64,000 nucleotides of DNA, taken from an uncultured bacterium (GTDB lineage Bacteria > Muiribacteriota > Ozemobacteria > Ozemobacterales > Ozemobacteraceae). The notes under the pieces were generated by a model. It did no database searches. It was not told the DNA's origin and was given only the letters and a program-made list of their open reading frames with translations. Within the stretch, counting starts at the first letter, position 1. The number at the start of each line of letters is the position of its first letter. Shown here in pieces: positions 16,771 to 26,201 of this stretch. The translations under genes and the position numbers were made by a program. The DNA lies in assembly GCA_937949615.1 (NCBI GenBank), contig CALEDQ010000016.1:62001-126000 (forward strand), read 5' to 3'.

Positions 16771-18583
16771 GGGTACCTTCCTTCAGCGAGGCAATGATCA
16801 CCTCAGCGGTTTTGAGCGGTATCTGACAACGTTGCCGCAGTTCTTCGGGCGTCGTTGCCGCGACATTGGCCATTGAACCGAATTCCCACAGGGCTTTGCG
16901 CAGAGTGGCAGGGCCGACACCCGGCAGATTGAGAAGAGCCGAACGCATGACCCGCCGGCTGTGAGTCTTTTTCTGAAAGGTGTTGGCAAAACGGTGCGCT
17001 TCGTTGCGCAGCTTGATGATTGACTTCATGCCGGCACTCGAAAATGGCAGATTGATCTCGGTGCCATCTGGCTTAACAAGCGTCTCTTCGCGTTTGGCCA
17101 GGCCGAGAATGGCGGTATCGACGCCCAGCTCTTCGAGCTCGCGCAGCGCAGCTCTGACCTGAGTAATGCCGCCGTCGACAATATACAGGTCTGGCAGATG
17201 AGCTCGTTCGCGCAGCAGGCGCGAAAAACGGCGCCGCGTCACTTCGGCGATCGAGGCCGGGTCATCGCCGCCATGGGCTGATTTGATATGATACAGGCGG
17301 TATTCGCCTTTGCGCGGCCGACCGTTATGGCATACCACCAGAGAAGCGACCGGGTCGGTTCCCTGAATGTGCGAAATGTCGACGCATTCGATTCGGACCG
17401 GGGCGACCTTGAGTTCCAGCAGATTCTGCAGGTCAATGACCGATTCGTCGATGCGCTCATGCCCTTCTGATTTGATGTTGCGCATGACTTCGAGGGCGTT
17501 GTTGTCTGCCATGGCGAGCAGGTTGAGAAACTGGCCCTTGCGCGGAATATGGAACGCGACTTTGCGGCCGGCCCGCTCACTGAGCATCGCCAGCAGAGCA
17601 TCGACGCCGTCAGGTTCGAGCGAGCAGTAAATGACGGCCGGAATGATGTTGTTGTCGTAGAAGCGGCTGATAACTGTCTGCAACACTTCTGAATTCGAGG
17701 TTTCGGGCTCGCGCTCGATATCGAGTATGCGGTTGCCGAGCATTTTGCCGCCGCGCACGAAGAAGACCGAGAAAATCAGGCGGTCGTTGGCCTCGCACAT
17801 GCCCCAGAAATCGAGGTTGAGCGGTTTAACGAATTCGACCTTCTGGTTTTCGAAAAAGCGGCGCAGTGCGGTCAGCGTATCGCGAACTTCGGCGGCTTCT
17901 TCGAATCTGAAACTGTCAGCCAGTGATTTAAGCTGTTTTTCGAGGCCGGTGAAGTCTGGGTCGCTTCTGCCTGCGAGAACTTCGACAGCTTTATGAATCG
18001 AAACCGAATACTCTTCAGGGGTAACTGCACCCTGGCAGATGCCCTGGCAGATACCAAGGTGATATTTGAGGCATGGCCTGATCTTTTTGCCCGGTGCCGC
18101 GGCCGCGAAGCCTTTTTTGGAGGTGCAGAGCCTGAAATTGCGCGACAGCAGGTCGACGATTCTGGTCAGGTCATACTCATTCGGAAACGGCCCGAAATAG
18201 AGATTGCCGTCGCGGAAACTGACTTTGCGCACCTTTTCGAGACGCGGGTAGCGTTCTTTCATCGTCACTCTTATATATGGGTGCGTCTTGCTGTCTTTGA
18301 GCAGTATGTTGTAGCGCGGTTTATGTTTCTTGATCAGGTTGTTTTCAAGAATCAGCGCTTCGATTTCGGTTTCGGTGACGATGAACTCGATGTCTTCAAT
18401 CGCCGAGACGAGAACCGAGGTCTTCATACTGTCGTGATGGCGGTTGAAATATGATTTAACGCGTTTTTTCAGCGATCTCGACTTGCCGATGTAGATGATT
18501 TCGCCAGTCCGGTTCTTCATGATGTAGATGCCGGGGTTGGCGGGCATCAGGGCAAGTATTTTTTCGAGTTTTTCGCTCTGCAT
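16754..18583 (-). CDS. uvrC: Excinuclease ABC subunit C
   Basis: 609 residues, the usual UvrC length. GIY-YIG nuclease at the N-terminus (PGIYIMKNRTGEIIYIGKSR, about 18-37) makes the 3' cut. A UVR motif for UvrB binding is at about 205-235 (LKSLADSFRFEEAAEVRDTL). The RNase-H-like C-nuclease domain (VECVDISHIQGTDPVASLV, IVDGGITQVRAALREL) makes the 5' cut. Helix-hairpin-helix motifs end the protein (LLNLPGVGPATLRKALWEFG). A Cys-rich segment (CLKYHLGICQGICQG) is also typical. Acts in nucleotide excision repair with UvrA and UvrB, which are not in the window. Confidence 0.97.
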   Translation of the reverse strand: MQSEKLEKILALMPANPGIYIMKNRTGEIIYIGKSRSLKKRVKSYFNRHHDSMKTSVLVSAIEDIEFIVTETEIEALILENNLIKKHKPRYNILLKDSKTHPYIRVTMKERYPRLEKVRKVSFRDGNLYFGPFPNEYDLTRIVDLLSRNFRLCTSKKGFAAAAPGKKIRPCLKYHLGICQGICQGAVTPEEYSVSIHKAVEVLAGRSDPDFTGLEKQLKSLADSFRFEEAAEVRDTLTALRRFFENQKVEFVKPLNLDFWGMCEANDRLIFSVFFVRGGKMLGNRILDIEREPETSNSEVLQTVISRFYDNNIIPAVIYCSLEPDGVDALLAMLSERAGRKVAFHIPRKGQFLNLLAMADNNALEVMRNIKSEGHERIDESVIDLQNLLELKVAPVRIECVDISHIQGTDPVASLVVCHNGRPRKGEYRLYHIKSAHGGDDPASIAEVTRRRFSRLLRERAHLPDLYIVDGGITQVRAALRELEELGVDTAILGLAKREETLVKPDGTEINLPFSSAGMKSIIKLRNEAHRFANTFQKKTHSRRVMRSALLNLPGVGPATLRKALWEFGSMANVAATTPEELRQRCQIPLKTAEVIIASLKEGTHEKAA

Positions 18584-18598
18584 CTGTGTTAAAACCTG

Positions 18599-20254
18599 TC
18601 AGGGCTGTCTGGGCATTGGCGGCTTTTTCGGATTCTGGTCGCCTGTGGGCAGGTCCTGCTTTTTAGCAGCATTTTTCGTGCCAGAACTGCCGGATTTTTG
18701 AGCAGAATCGGCAAAGGTGGCCGACTCGACGACAAAATACTGCAGCTCTTGATTCATCCCTGATTTGATAAAGTGTCCGCTCAAATTGACTTTGCCATCG
18801 AGCATCTTTTCGTTTCTAACCTCGGTGAGCAGCTTCAAATTCGATTTCAGCGGAATACGTCGGCCATCATCGGTTTTGAGAACCCAGCGGTATAGATGTC
18901 GACGCCGACCAAGCGGCTGTTTTTCGGGCACCAGGCGACCGGTGATCTTTTTAATTTCATTGACATCAGAGAGCTCGTCCTCTGGTTTTCCTCGCGTCAT
19001 CAAGGCTGGTGCCAGTGCTTCGGCCTTTTCGAAAAGTCCCGGCAGTTCACCACTCGAACTTGTTGCCGATGCTGTTTTTTCACTGAAAAGCTGCTGACTG
19101 CCGCTTGCAAATTCGGGGTCTTCGGGTGAATCCGGCCACTGCACCGGAATTATTTCGTTTTCTGTGATGGTTTCAACGGGTTCAGATGGCAATGCTGGCT
19201 TTTCAACCGCTGTTTTTTCGCCAATATTTTCAGACCCGACTCCGGTTTCCGGTTCTTCGGTGATTTCGTTTTCTTTTACGGTTATTTCAGAGTCTTTTTT
19301 ATCGGGCTGTTTTGTCTGCGTATTTTTTATTTCGGCGGCGGCAGAAGCTTTCGTGTCGCCAGGGTATTCCCATGAACCGCTGTCAGCTTCGGTCGCGACT
19401 TTAGCTTCGCCGGATGCGATGTCTGCTGTGGCAGACCCAGGCTCGTCACTTGCCGATGCGGTTGACGCATCCGGTTCGGTTTTTGGCAGGCGCTCGGCCG
19501 GCGGAATATATTCAATGCCAAGTTCTCTGGCGGTGCGCTCAGCGATTTCTTCGGCCTTCTGATTGATCTCGTCAATTACCTCTTTGACCGGACGGTTCTT
19601 TTCGGTTTCACTGATTCCGTTTTCAGAAGGAAAATCTGGCGAAAGCGGGTCTGGAAAAAGTGTGTCGATATATTCACTGTCTTTCTTACCCTTTACGCCT
19701 TCAGTCCCGGAGGCGGTTAAGTTCGCTCCGGCTGAAGCTGTGGCAGAAGAATCCAGGCTTCCGGCGACTGTTTCAGAAAAAGTTTGAGATGCGGCTGCTC
19801 CGGCAATTGCGGCAGTTGCGCTTGCCGCCAACGGAGTTTCGTTCAATTTCTGGTTAAGGCCTGGTTTTAATTCAATACCGCCCGAGGCTGCAGCCTTGAG
19901 CGCATTTTTAACTGACATGGCGGCCTGATCCGGCTTAACCACAGGGATAGACGGTATTGTCAGCGTTTTTATCAGTGGCTGCGTCTGGGTCGCGACCTGC
20001 AGGAGGTTGTCGATTGCCGGTATTTCCTGAACCGGAATTTCCACAACAGCGCTCGCTGTCGGCAAAGTTGTCGAAGCGACCGCAGCCGTGTCTGATGCGA
20101 TGATTTCATGGAATTTGAAATTGCCGTCGGTGATCTGCGCCTGATTGATATCTGACTTAACAGGTGTAGCAGAGGCGGTATCGGCGTGCAGTGCCGGGCC
20201 GGCGGCGCTGCAGATCAACAGTGACAGCAGAATGTTATGCAAATACAGGCGCAT
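18599..20254 (-). CDS. Large secreted low-complexity protein
   Basis: 551 residues. Signal peptide MRLYLHNILLSLLICSAAGP (cleavage near HAD). Residues about 30-380 are low complexity, rich in Ala, Ser, Thr, Glu and Pro with many Glu/Lys repeats, so probably disordered. A small folded domain lies at about 430-515 (GRLVPEKQPLGRRRHLYRWVLKTDDGRRIPLKSNLKLL...DGKVNLSGHFIKSG), which looks like a beta barrel. The C-terminus is Lys/Pro-rich. No known family. It is divergent from the inositol-monophosphatase gene, with 80 bp between them holding both promoters. Confidence 0.7.
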   Translation of the reverse strand: MRLYLHNILLSLLICSAAGPALHADTASATPVKSDINQAQITDGNFKFHEIIASDTAAVASTTLPTASAVVEIPVQEIPAIDNLLQVATQTQPLIKTLTIPSIPVVKPDQAAMSVKNALKAAASGGIELKPGLNQKLNETPLAASATAAIAGAAASQTFSETVAGSLDSSATASAGANLTASGTEGVKGKKDSEYIDTLFPDPLSPDFPSENGISETEKNRPVKEVIDEINQKAEEIAERTARELGIEYIPPAERLPKTEPDASTASASDEPGSATADIASGEAKVATEADSGSWEYPGDTKASAAAEIKNTQTKQPDKKDSEITVKENEITEEPETGVGSENIGEKTAVEKPALPSEPVETITENEIIPVQWPDSPEDPEFASGSQQLFSEKTASATSSSGELPGLFEKAEALAPALMTRGKPEDELSDVNEIKKITGRLVPEKQPLGRRRHLYRWVLKTDDGRRIPLKSNLKLLTEVRNEKMLDGKVNLSGHFIKSGMNQELQYFVVESATFADSAQKSGSSGTKNAAKKQDLPTGDQNPKKPPMPRQP

Positions 20255-20334
20255 CTGAGCTCCTTGTTTTTATTGAGAAACAATTCTATCATTATTGCCC
20301 GTAATCATCAAATAAACACACTCAGGAGTCAATA

Positions 20335-21126
20335 ATGCACAGCCTCGAAAATCTCTGCTCCGGTGCCCGCGACGTTGCCGCCATGGCTGCAGACGTTATC
20401 AGAAACGGTTTCAACAACAGCCACGAAATCGTTCACAAGGGAACCGTCGATCTGGTGACCGAGGTTGATATTGCTTCCGAGAGACTTATCCGAAAAGAAC
20501 TGCTGTCGAGATTCCCCAAAATACGTTTTCATGGCGAGGAAGATGGCGGCGATGACTGGCGGCATGGCGAAGTCTGGGTGGTCGACCCGCTCGACGGCAC
20601 GACGAATTTTGCCAATCGCCTGCCCCACTTTGCTGTTTCCATCGCCCTGTGTCATGATGGCGAACCGGTTGCCGGTGTCGTGATGAATCCGATGAACAAT
20701 GATGTATACCATTGTTTCAAGGGCGGCGGTGCTTTTGTGAACGGCACCAGGATTCGCGTCGGCACCCAGAACACGATGAATGACGCGCTGGCGGTGACCG
20801 GCTTCCCCTACAACCGGCGCGAAAATATCGAAGTCATCGTCGAACGGCTCAAAATAATGCTGATGCACGTTCAATGCGTGCGCCGTCTTGGTTCGGCCGC
20901 CCTCGACCTTTGTCACATCGCCCGCGGCATCTTTGCCGTCTACTGGGAAACCAATCTCAAACCCTGGGATGTTGCAGCCGGCACCCTGCTGGTTAACGAA
21001 GCCGGTGGCTGCGTCACGCGCTTCGATGGCACGCCGATGGCTCTCGACAGTTTCGAACTGCTTGCCACCAACGGCATTCTGCACGCAGAGTCGATGCGCC
21101 TGCTCGCCCCCACCCTTGCCAGGTAA
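20335..21126 (+). CDS. suhB: Inositol-1-monophosphatase family phosphatase
   Basis: 263 residues. Diagnostic motifs: FHGEEDGGD (metal-binding Glu-Glu, about 63-71), WVVDPLDGTTNFANRLPHFA (about 80-99) and the second metal motif KPWDVAAGTLLVNEAGG (about 208-225). This Mg-dependent family hydrolyses inositol phosphates, fructose-1,6-bisphosphate or 3'-phosphoadenosine phosphate; the exact substrate cannot be read here. As a SuhB homologue it might also act in ribosome or transcription antitermination. Ribosome site CAGGAG lies 7 nt before the ATG. Single gene. Confidence 0.92.
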   Translation: MHSLENLCSGARDVAAMAADVIRNGFNNSHEIVHKGTVDLVTEVDIASERLIRKELLSRFPKIRFHGEEDGGDDWRHGEVWVVDPLDGTTNFANRLPHFAVSIALCHDGEPVAGVVMNPMNNDVYHCFKGGGAFVNGTRIRVGTQNTMNDALAVTGFPYNRRENIEVIVERLKIMLMHVQCVRRLGSAALDLCHIARGIFAVYWETNLKPWDVAAGTLLVNEAGGCVTRFDGTPMALDSFELLATNGILHAESMRLLAPTLAR

Positions 21127-21184
21127 TTACACAATTTTTTCTGTTCTGCCGCGGTTGCCGAGTTTAATAACTCAGTAACAACCA

Positions 21185-22963
21185 TCAGCGATCGTCATAT
21201 TGGCCTTTTTCCGGGAAAGCCTCGCTGCGGCCTTTTTCGAGAAGCTCGCGCAGTTTTGCCATGGTAATGCCGAGCGTGCGGGCGGTCAGTTGAAGAGACG
21301 CCTCGTTGCCTTCCGGGGGGAACTTGGCGCCGGCAAGATTGCGAAGGGCCCAGATATCTGTTCCTGAAAGGCGGTATGAGACGTCACGTATATTGCCGGA
21401 GATGGCTGCAGACAATTCGTTGAACTCGAACGCGGCGGCCCGGCCGTTCCACCATACCGATACATGCATGAAGCCGTTTTTTTCAACTTCTGGCGGGTAA
21501 GGTGCGAGCCGACGAACCGACATGTCTGCTGGAATCGGGTCGGTGCCAGGCATTGATTCTGATGGATCAGACGGAAAACGCGGCATAAAAAAGCGCCCGC
21601 GCGGCCTGGATAAGGGCGACAACCCTTCAGGAATCATGCCACAAAATACTGCAAAGTCAGCGGAGCTGGTGATATTCGGAACTTCCTGCGCAAAGATTTC
21701 TGCCACTGCAAAACGGGCTTCACTGGCTAAAGAATAGTTCTTTCTCAACCTTTGCCACATCTGAAAAAGGTTATCACGGATCTCTGACCAGAGAATGCCG
21801 TGTTGCAGCAGCGGCATACAGTATCTGACCAGTTCTCCGCACGCGAAAAGTTTAACGGCATCTTTTATAAGAGCGGGTTCGCCTTTCGCAACGGCACGAA
21901 CAACCTCACACAACGGCGACCGCCAATCGTCGCTGCCACAGAGGTAATGTCTGGCGACTAGCATTTCGCGCGCCAGCTCAAAGGCAGCCGCACCGTCGGT
22001 CTGACCGGTAGCTGCAGCAATTTCCGGCAGTGCTGTCAGAAAATCGCCAAGATTCATGTACATATTAAAATTCATCAGCACCAGCAGGTCGATAAATGCC
22101 TTTACCGCCTGCTGGCCTTTCAGCAGCGGCTCGATCATCGGCAGATGGGCGCTGACGGTTCTGATCAGCCCTGAATCCGGGAATGCCAGAAAGCGCAGCT
22201 GCAATAACTGATTTTCGCCAAGTATTGATGCGAGAGTTGAGCCTTGCGGCAAAAATTGTTTCAGCTGCCTGACCGGGTCTGAAATTGCTGCGCCGGCCTG
22301 GGTCAAAACACGGGCCGGCCATTTATGCCTGCCGTCCATCTCATGCCAGGCCGCAGCATCACGCAGCACGGCACTCAGGTTCTGCAATTCCTGGCGGCTA
22401 TGAACTGCTTTTGACAATTCATGGGCATAACACCGTGAAATTTTTCCGGTGAGGTCATGGCCGTCGGCATCTACCAGAAACAGACCCAAACGATCAAGTT
22501 CAGCGAGTTCTTCAGAGAATTCCGACTTCCAGGCTGCCAGATCCGGCTTTAATGCGCAACCATCAGAAATGCCTGTCTGCGCTGAGCGGACCTGAAAGAA
22601 ATCTGTCAGAAAATCTGCGACAGTTGCGGCCTGCATGGAAATCTGCTGCAGTCGAGTGGTGTCGAAAGTATAGTCAGTGCCGTCGAGATAAGCCGATTTC
22701 TCATAAGGCAAAGCTTTGAGAATCTCTGGCATTCGCGCAGCCAGCGCCTCAAAATCGTTAATATCTGCCACCAGATGTGAAAGAAGGCGAAAAACGAGGG
22801 GTATGCAGTCGCTCAGGCAGTCAAAAAAGTCAGAACCGCCACCGTAACTGTGGTTATACACACGCCACAGCGCCTGCTGCATTCTTTCGGCAACGTTGCC
22901 ATCTGCAGGCAGCCATAAAAAAAACGTTCTGATCGGTGCTGATAAATTATTGAAATCCATCAA
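21185..22963 (-). CDS. Unknown protein, third gene of the ABC exporter operon
   Basis: 592 residues, no signal peptide and no convincing membrane helix; mostly helical with many Ala/Leu. The C-terminal 90 residues include beta strands (GFMHVSVWWNGRAAAFEFNE) and a small helical end (LQLTARTLGITMAKLRELLE) that reads like a helix-turn-helix. I do not recognise a family. It starts 19 bp after the stop of the NatB-CPBP gene on the same strand, so it is probably co-expressed with the exporter and may serve it. Confidence 0.65.
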   Translation of the reverse strand: MMDFNNLSAPIRTFFLWLPADGNVAERMQQALWRVYNHSYGGGSDFFDCLSDCIPLVFRLLSHLVADINDFEALAARMPEILKALPYEKSAYLDGTDYTFDTTRLQQISMQAATVADFLTDFFQVRSAQTGISDGCALKPDLAAWKSEFSEELAELDRLGLFLVDADGHDLTGKISRCYAHELSKAVHSRQELQNLSAVLRDAAAWHEMDGRHKWPARVLTQAGAAISDPVRQLKQFLPQGSTLASILGENQLLQLRFLAFPDSGLIRTVSAHLPMIEPLLKGQQAVKAFIDLLVLMNFNMYMNLGDFLTALPEIAAATGQTDGAAAFELAREMLVARHYLCGSDDWRSPLCEVVRAVAKGEPALIKDAVKLFACGELVRYCMPLLQHGILWSEIRDNLFQMWQRLRKNYSLASEARFAVAEIFAQEVPNITSSADFAVFCGMIPEGLSPLSRPRGRFFMPRFPSDPSESMPGTDPIPADMSVRRLAPYPPEVEKNGFMHVSVWWNGRAAAFEFNELSAAISGNIRDVSYRLSGTDIWALRNLAGAKFPPEGNEASLQLTARTLGITMAKLRELLEKGRSEAFPEKGQYDDR

Positions 22964-22982
22964 AGAGCTTTCTATAAAAAGT

Positions 22983-25031
22983 TTATTCAGATGATTTATT
23001 GACTCTTATGAAGCGGGGCAATAGTGTTGCCAACACCAGAGCGGCGAATATCAGAAGCTGAAGCGGCATTGCAGGAAGCACTGCCGGGTCGGTAACAGCT
23101 GCGGCAGAAGGTGTGATCTTCATTTTGAAAGCAAAATACATGGCGCTTCCGGCGAGGGCGTTGTTGAATGCGTGGGTCGCGATGCTCATCCATAATGAAC
23201 CGGTGATCTGATAGATGTAGCCCATCCATAATCCGATCATGAAGGTTGTGATTATTTTTGCGGGCGAAATATGCGCAAAGCCGAACATCATGGCTGCCAT
23301 TATGATTGCTGCCCACGGGCCCAGACGCGTTCTCAGCCCTTTCTGGATAAAGCCGCGGAAAAGCACCTCTTCGCAGATTCCGGCCAGTGGGCTCATTATC
23401 AGAATTATCCACCAGAAAGGCGCCGAGTCGAAGAGCCCGGCAAACATGCTGGTCAGTTCTTTGGCTTCCGGCATTACCGAGGCCTGCCAGATACCGAACT
23501 GCAGAATGAAAACCAGTATACAGAGAGTCATTACAGGAATTAAAACAAAGTTTTCGAGTCGCAGTTTTTTTAATTCGAGGTCGAGTGACTCGATGATCCG
23601 GTAACGGTAAAACCACAGATATGTAAGCGGCGGCAGCAGATAAAACAATATCTGGGTTATGCCCAGACCTGTAATATTACTGAAATGCTCTGAGTTCAAA
23701 AAGAATGGCGAAACGCCTGTCAGCAGAAAAAAGGCGAGGCCAAACATGTAAACAGCGGCTCTGGCTGTCGGAGCTGTTTGCCCCGGTGCCGCCGGGTACA
23801 ACAGATCTGCCAGCGTTCCGGACTCAGAAACGAGAATGTCTTCGCTGCGATAAACGGAAGATGCCAGAAGAGCTGCGAGAAAGCAGTGAAAGCAACTGAA
23901 GGCAAGAGTCTGAAGATAAAGGGCCCAGCTGCAGGTTTCCATTGCCAGTGCCTTGAAAGTAAGCGTAAGGTTTACGACAGGAATCGCAGCCGTGAAAGTC
24001 GAAAGATCGAAACCATCGAGCATGCCGACGAAGGATGGAAGAATTATCAGGCCCATCATTGGTGAAAGATACATCTGCGCTCTCTTGGTGGTGCCGGCCA
24101 TAAGGGCAACCGTCATAAAAAGAACAGCCAGGCAGGCTGCAAAGGGTATCATCATGACAAATATCTTTAACAGAGCTGATGCGGATATGCTCAGTGAGAT
24201 GCCATAATCGCCGCCGGCCGGCATATGTCTGCTGAGGATATAGGCCAGAAGGCCCTGGCAGCCCACATTCACAGTAACAGAGATGAGAACATTCGTCACT
24301 ATCGCCGTCAGTTTTCCGAGCATGATTTCCACGGTCGGTACAGGCGTCAGCAGGAGTGTTTCGAGAGTGCCTCGGTCCCGCTCCCCTGAAGTAATGTCGA
24401 GCGATGTCATAAACGCACCCATCACTGCGAACATTATCATCAGGCCGGGCAGGATTTTTCCGAGAAGGTCCCCACCCTCTTTTTCAGGAGAGGCAATGCT
24501 TTTTCTGGAAAACTTAAGAGGATAAAGAAAGGTGTTCGGCAGATTTCTGTCTTGCAGGCGCGATGTTGCGAGCTGACCACCGATTTTGTCAAAGGCTTCC
24601 GCCAGCAGTTCGACCGCTTTTTTGCTTTTCCAGCTGGTTTTATCGTAATGCACACGAAAAAGTGCGGTTTCAACCGAACCGGCGCTGAAAAAATCGGCTG
24701 CAACCGAAGCGACTTCGACCAGTGCGTGAATTTTCAGCTGCTTCAGATCCTCGCGCTGCTGCATTGGATCTGCCACAAAACTTATCTGCATGGAATCAGT
24801 GGCGATGTGGTTTTTGAATCTTTCAAGTTCGAGCGGTAAAACAACTTTAACTGTTGCCTGGCTGACAACCTGCTGCGACTGAGATGCTGCGGTAAACGAA
24901 ATAACCGCGATTATCGGGTAAATGAGAAATGGCAGAATCAGCAATATCATCAATTGATCGATATCGCGAAGGGCGAATATTATTTCCTTACGGGCAATGT
25001 TGATTATTCTGCGAATATTTAGCATCTGCAT
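22983..25031 (-). CDS. ABC-2 permease fused to CPBP intramembrane protease (NatB-CPBP type)
   Basis: 682 residues. The N-terminal half is an ABC-2/NatB permease: one helix (IMILLILPFLIYPIIAVISF region, about 27-48), a large external domain to about 185, then a bundle of helices from about 200 with the DITSGERDRGTLETLLLTPV signature. From about 430 a second membrane unit ends in a CPBP glutamic protease domain: EEVLFRGFIQKGLRTRLG (EExxxR), FGFAHISP and HAFNNALAG supply the active-site residues. Such fusions occur in several phyla. The permease should export with the ATPase at 24988-25749. The protease may cut a substrate, for example a small peptide, but no such gene is seen. Confidence 0.88.
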   Translation of the reverse strand: MQMLNIRRIINIARKEIIFALRDIDQLMILLILPFLIYPIIAVISFTAASQSQQVVSQATVKVVLPLELERFKNHIATDSMQISFVADPMQQREDLKQLKIHALVEVASVAADFFSAGSVETALFRVHYDKTSWKSKKAVELLAEAFDKIGGQLATSRLQDRNLPNTFLYPLKFSRKSIASPEKEGGDLLGKILPGLMIMFAVMGAFMTSLDITSGERDRGTLETLLLTPVPTVEIMLGKLTAIVTNVLISVTVNVGCQGLLAYILSRHMPAGGDYGISLSISASALLKIFVMMIPFAACLAVLFMTVALMAGTTKRAQMYLSPMMGLIILPSFVGMLDGFDLSTFTAAIPVVNLTLTFKALAMETCSWALYLQTLAFSCFHCFLAALLASSVYRSEDILVSESGTLADLLYPAAPGQTAPTARAAVYMFGLAFFLLTGVSPFFLNSEHFSNITGLGITQILFYLLPPLTYLWFYRYRIIESLDLELKKLRLENFVLIPVMTLCILVFILQFGIWQASVMPEAKELTSMFAGLFDSAPFWWIILIMSPLAGICEEVLFRGFIQKGLRTRLGPWAAIIMAAMMFGFAHISPAKIITTFMIGLWMGYIYQITGSLWMSIATHAFNNALAGSAMYFAFKMKITPSAAAVTDPAVLPAMPLQLLIFAALVLATLLPRFIRVNKSSE

Positions 25032-25749
25032 AAAATCTGTAGGCGTCTATAAGATTGTTTTTCCCGCTCTGGTCGATCATTTCGTCGACAGTCAGGTTGT
25101 GTGGAATTTTTCCGTTGATGAGAAAAGCGACCCTGCCCCCGAGTTTGTGAACCATTTCCATGTTATGGGTCACGATCAGAAGCGTCTTTTTCTGCGACCG
25201 CTGGTAGAGAATGAAATCAAGTATGCCGGAAATGCTTTCAACATCGAGCCCGGTTGTCGGTTCATCCATTATGTAAACCGGCGGATCATGCAGAACCGCC
25301 CTGGCGATATTGCATTTCTGCTTCTGCCCCGAGCTCATCGCAGAGCAGTCGAGTTTCAGGCATGACTCAAGATCGAATATGCGGTTGATTTCATCGAGTC
25401 GTGCAATGAACCTGTCATGCGACAAGTCATACAGGCCGGCGAAATACTGCAGAAATTCGAAACCGGTCAGACGCTCATAAAGAGCCGTATTAACCGAGAA
25501 AAAGCCGATCGATCTCTTGACCATATCAGGTGCAGAAGAGGCATCAAAGCCGTTGACCGTTATAGAACCGGCATCTTGAGGCAAAAGCGTACTGATTGCG
25601 CGCAGAAGGGTAGTTTTGCCGGCGCCATTGCCGCCCAGCAGAAACTGTGTTTCGCCATCTGCGATTTCAAGATCAACGCCTTTCAGAACATCTTTCTGAT
25701 GAGGCAGGTGACGATAATAACTTTTATAAACTCCACTGACGCTTATCAA
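24988..25749 (-). CDS. ABC transporter ATP-binding protein (NatA type)
   Basis: 253 residues. Walker A is GGNGAGKTTLLRAI (about 39-52). The signature region SSGQKQKCNIARAVLHD departs from the LSGGQ consensus (M-SSGQ), Walker B is YIMDEPTTGLD, and the switch histidine is in LLIVTHNME. Length and motif order match NatA/CcmA-like exporter ATPases. It overlaps the permease gene by 44 bp, showing tight coupling. The substrate is unknown: sodium, drug and peptide exporters share this type. Confidence 0.92.
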   Translation of the reverse strand: MISVSGVYKSYYRHLPHQKDVLKGVDLEIADGETQFLLGGNGAGKTTLLRAISTLLPQDAGSITVNGFDASSAPDMVKRSIGFFSVNTALYERLTGFEFLQYFAGLYDLSHDRFIARLDEINRIFDLESCLKLDCSAMSSGQKQKCNIARAVLHDPPVYIMDEPTTGLDVESISGILDFILYQRSQKKTLLIVTHNMEMVHKLGGRVAFLINGKIPHNLTVDEMIDQSGKNNLIDAYRFYADAKYSQNNQHCP

Positions 25750-25763
25750 AACAAACCTTTATT

Positions 25764-25931
25764 CTATTGGCGGTGTGCAGCACTGTTCAGAACTTCTATT
25801 GCCCACTGATTCAAACTTTTGCCACTGGCTTTCGCAGCAATTGTAACAGCCGCATGCACTTCCGGCGGCACCCGAAACTTTTCTGGTGCCTGCTTCTGTT
25901 TTTCATGCGAATATTGTAGTGCAAAATCAGG
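25764..25931 (-). pseudogene. HicB-type antitoxin C-terminal remnant
   Basis: On the minus strand about 50 codons directly after the yafQ stop, in the same frame, read PDFALQYSHEKQKQ, then PEKFRVPPEVHAAVTIAAKA, then SGKSLNQWAIEVLNSA and a TAG at 25764-25766. This matches the C-terminal ribbon-helix-helix of HicB antitoxins (ISPELHAALAxxAxxxGxSLNxW style). No start codon or N-terminal RNase-H-like domain is present and no hicA is nearby, so it is a remnant. Confidence 0.7.
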
Positions 25932-26201
25932 TCACTTAAACAGGTGAGAATGAGTTCCCGTTCTCTCCAAAATCAGCACATCATTTTCAATTTTATAAAT
26001 CAATAGCCAATCAGCCTCAACGTGCAGTTCTCGTCTGCCTTTCCAGTTTCCGACAAGGAGATGATCGGAATATTTGTAATCCAGAGGTTGCTGATTCAAC
26101 AGCATTTCAATGATTGCCCTCAACTTTTTATAGATCTTTCCCTGATCTGTCATCTTTTGAAGATCTTTTTTGAATCTGTTGGTAACCTTGAGATTAAGCA
26201 T
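25932..26201 (-). CDS. yafQ: YafQ-family mRNA interferase toxin
   Basis: 89 residues. Basic RelE-fold protein with the YafQ signature: FKKDLQKMTDQGK at the N-terminus, LVGNWKGRRELHVEADWLLIYKI (about 49-71), and the C-terminal RTGTHSHLF, which holds the His used by YafQ-type ribosome-dependent RNases. YafQ cuts mRNA within the translating ribosome, mainly at Lys codons in E. coli. Its ATG overlaps the antitoxin stop by 1 bp (TAATG), the usual arrangement, so the antitoxin is made first. Confidence 0.9.
   Translation of the reverse strand: MLNLKVTNRFKKDLQKMTDQGKIYKKLRAIIEMLLNQQPLDYKYSDHLLVGNWKGRRELHVEADWLLIYKIENDVLILERTGTHSHLFK

Noticed and set aside
20329..21084. 251-codon minus-strand frame across the inositol-monophosphatase gene
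   Set aside because: It mirrors the real plus-strand gene, which has all family motifs.
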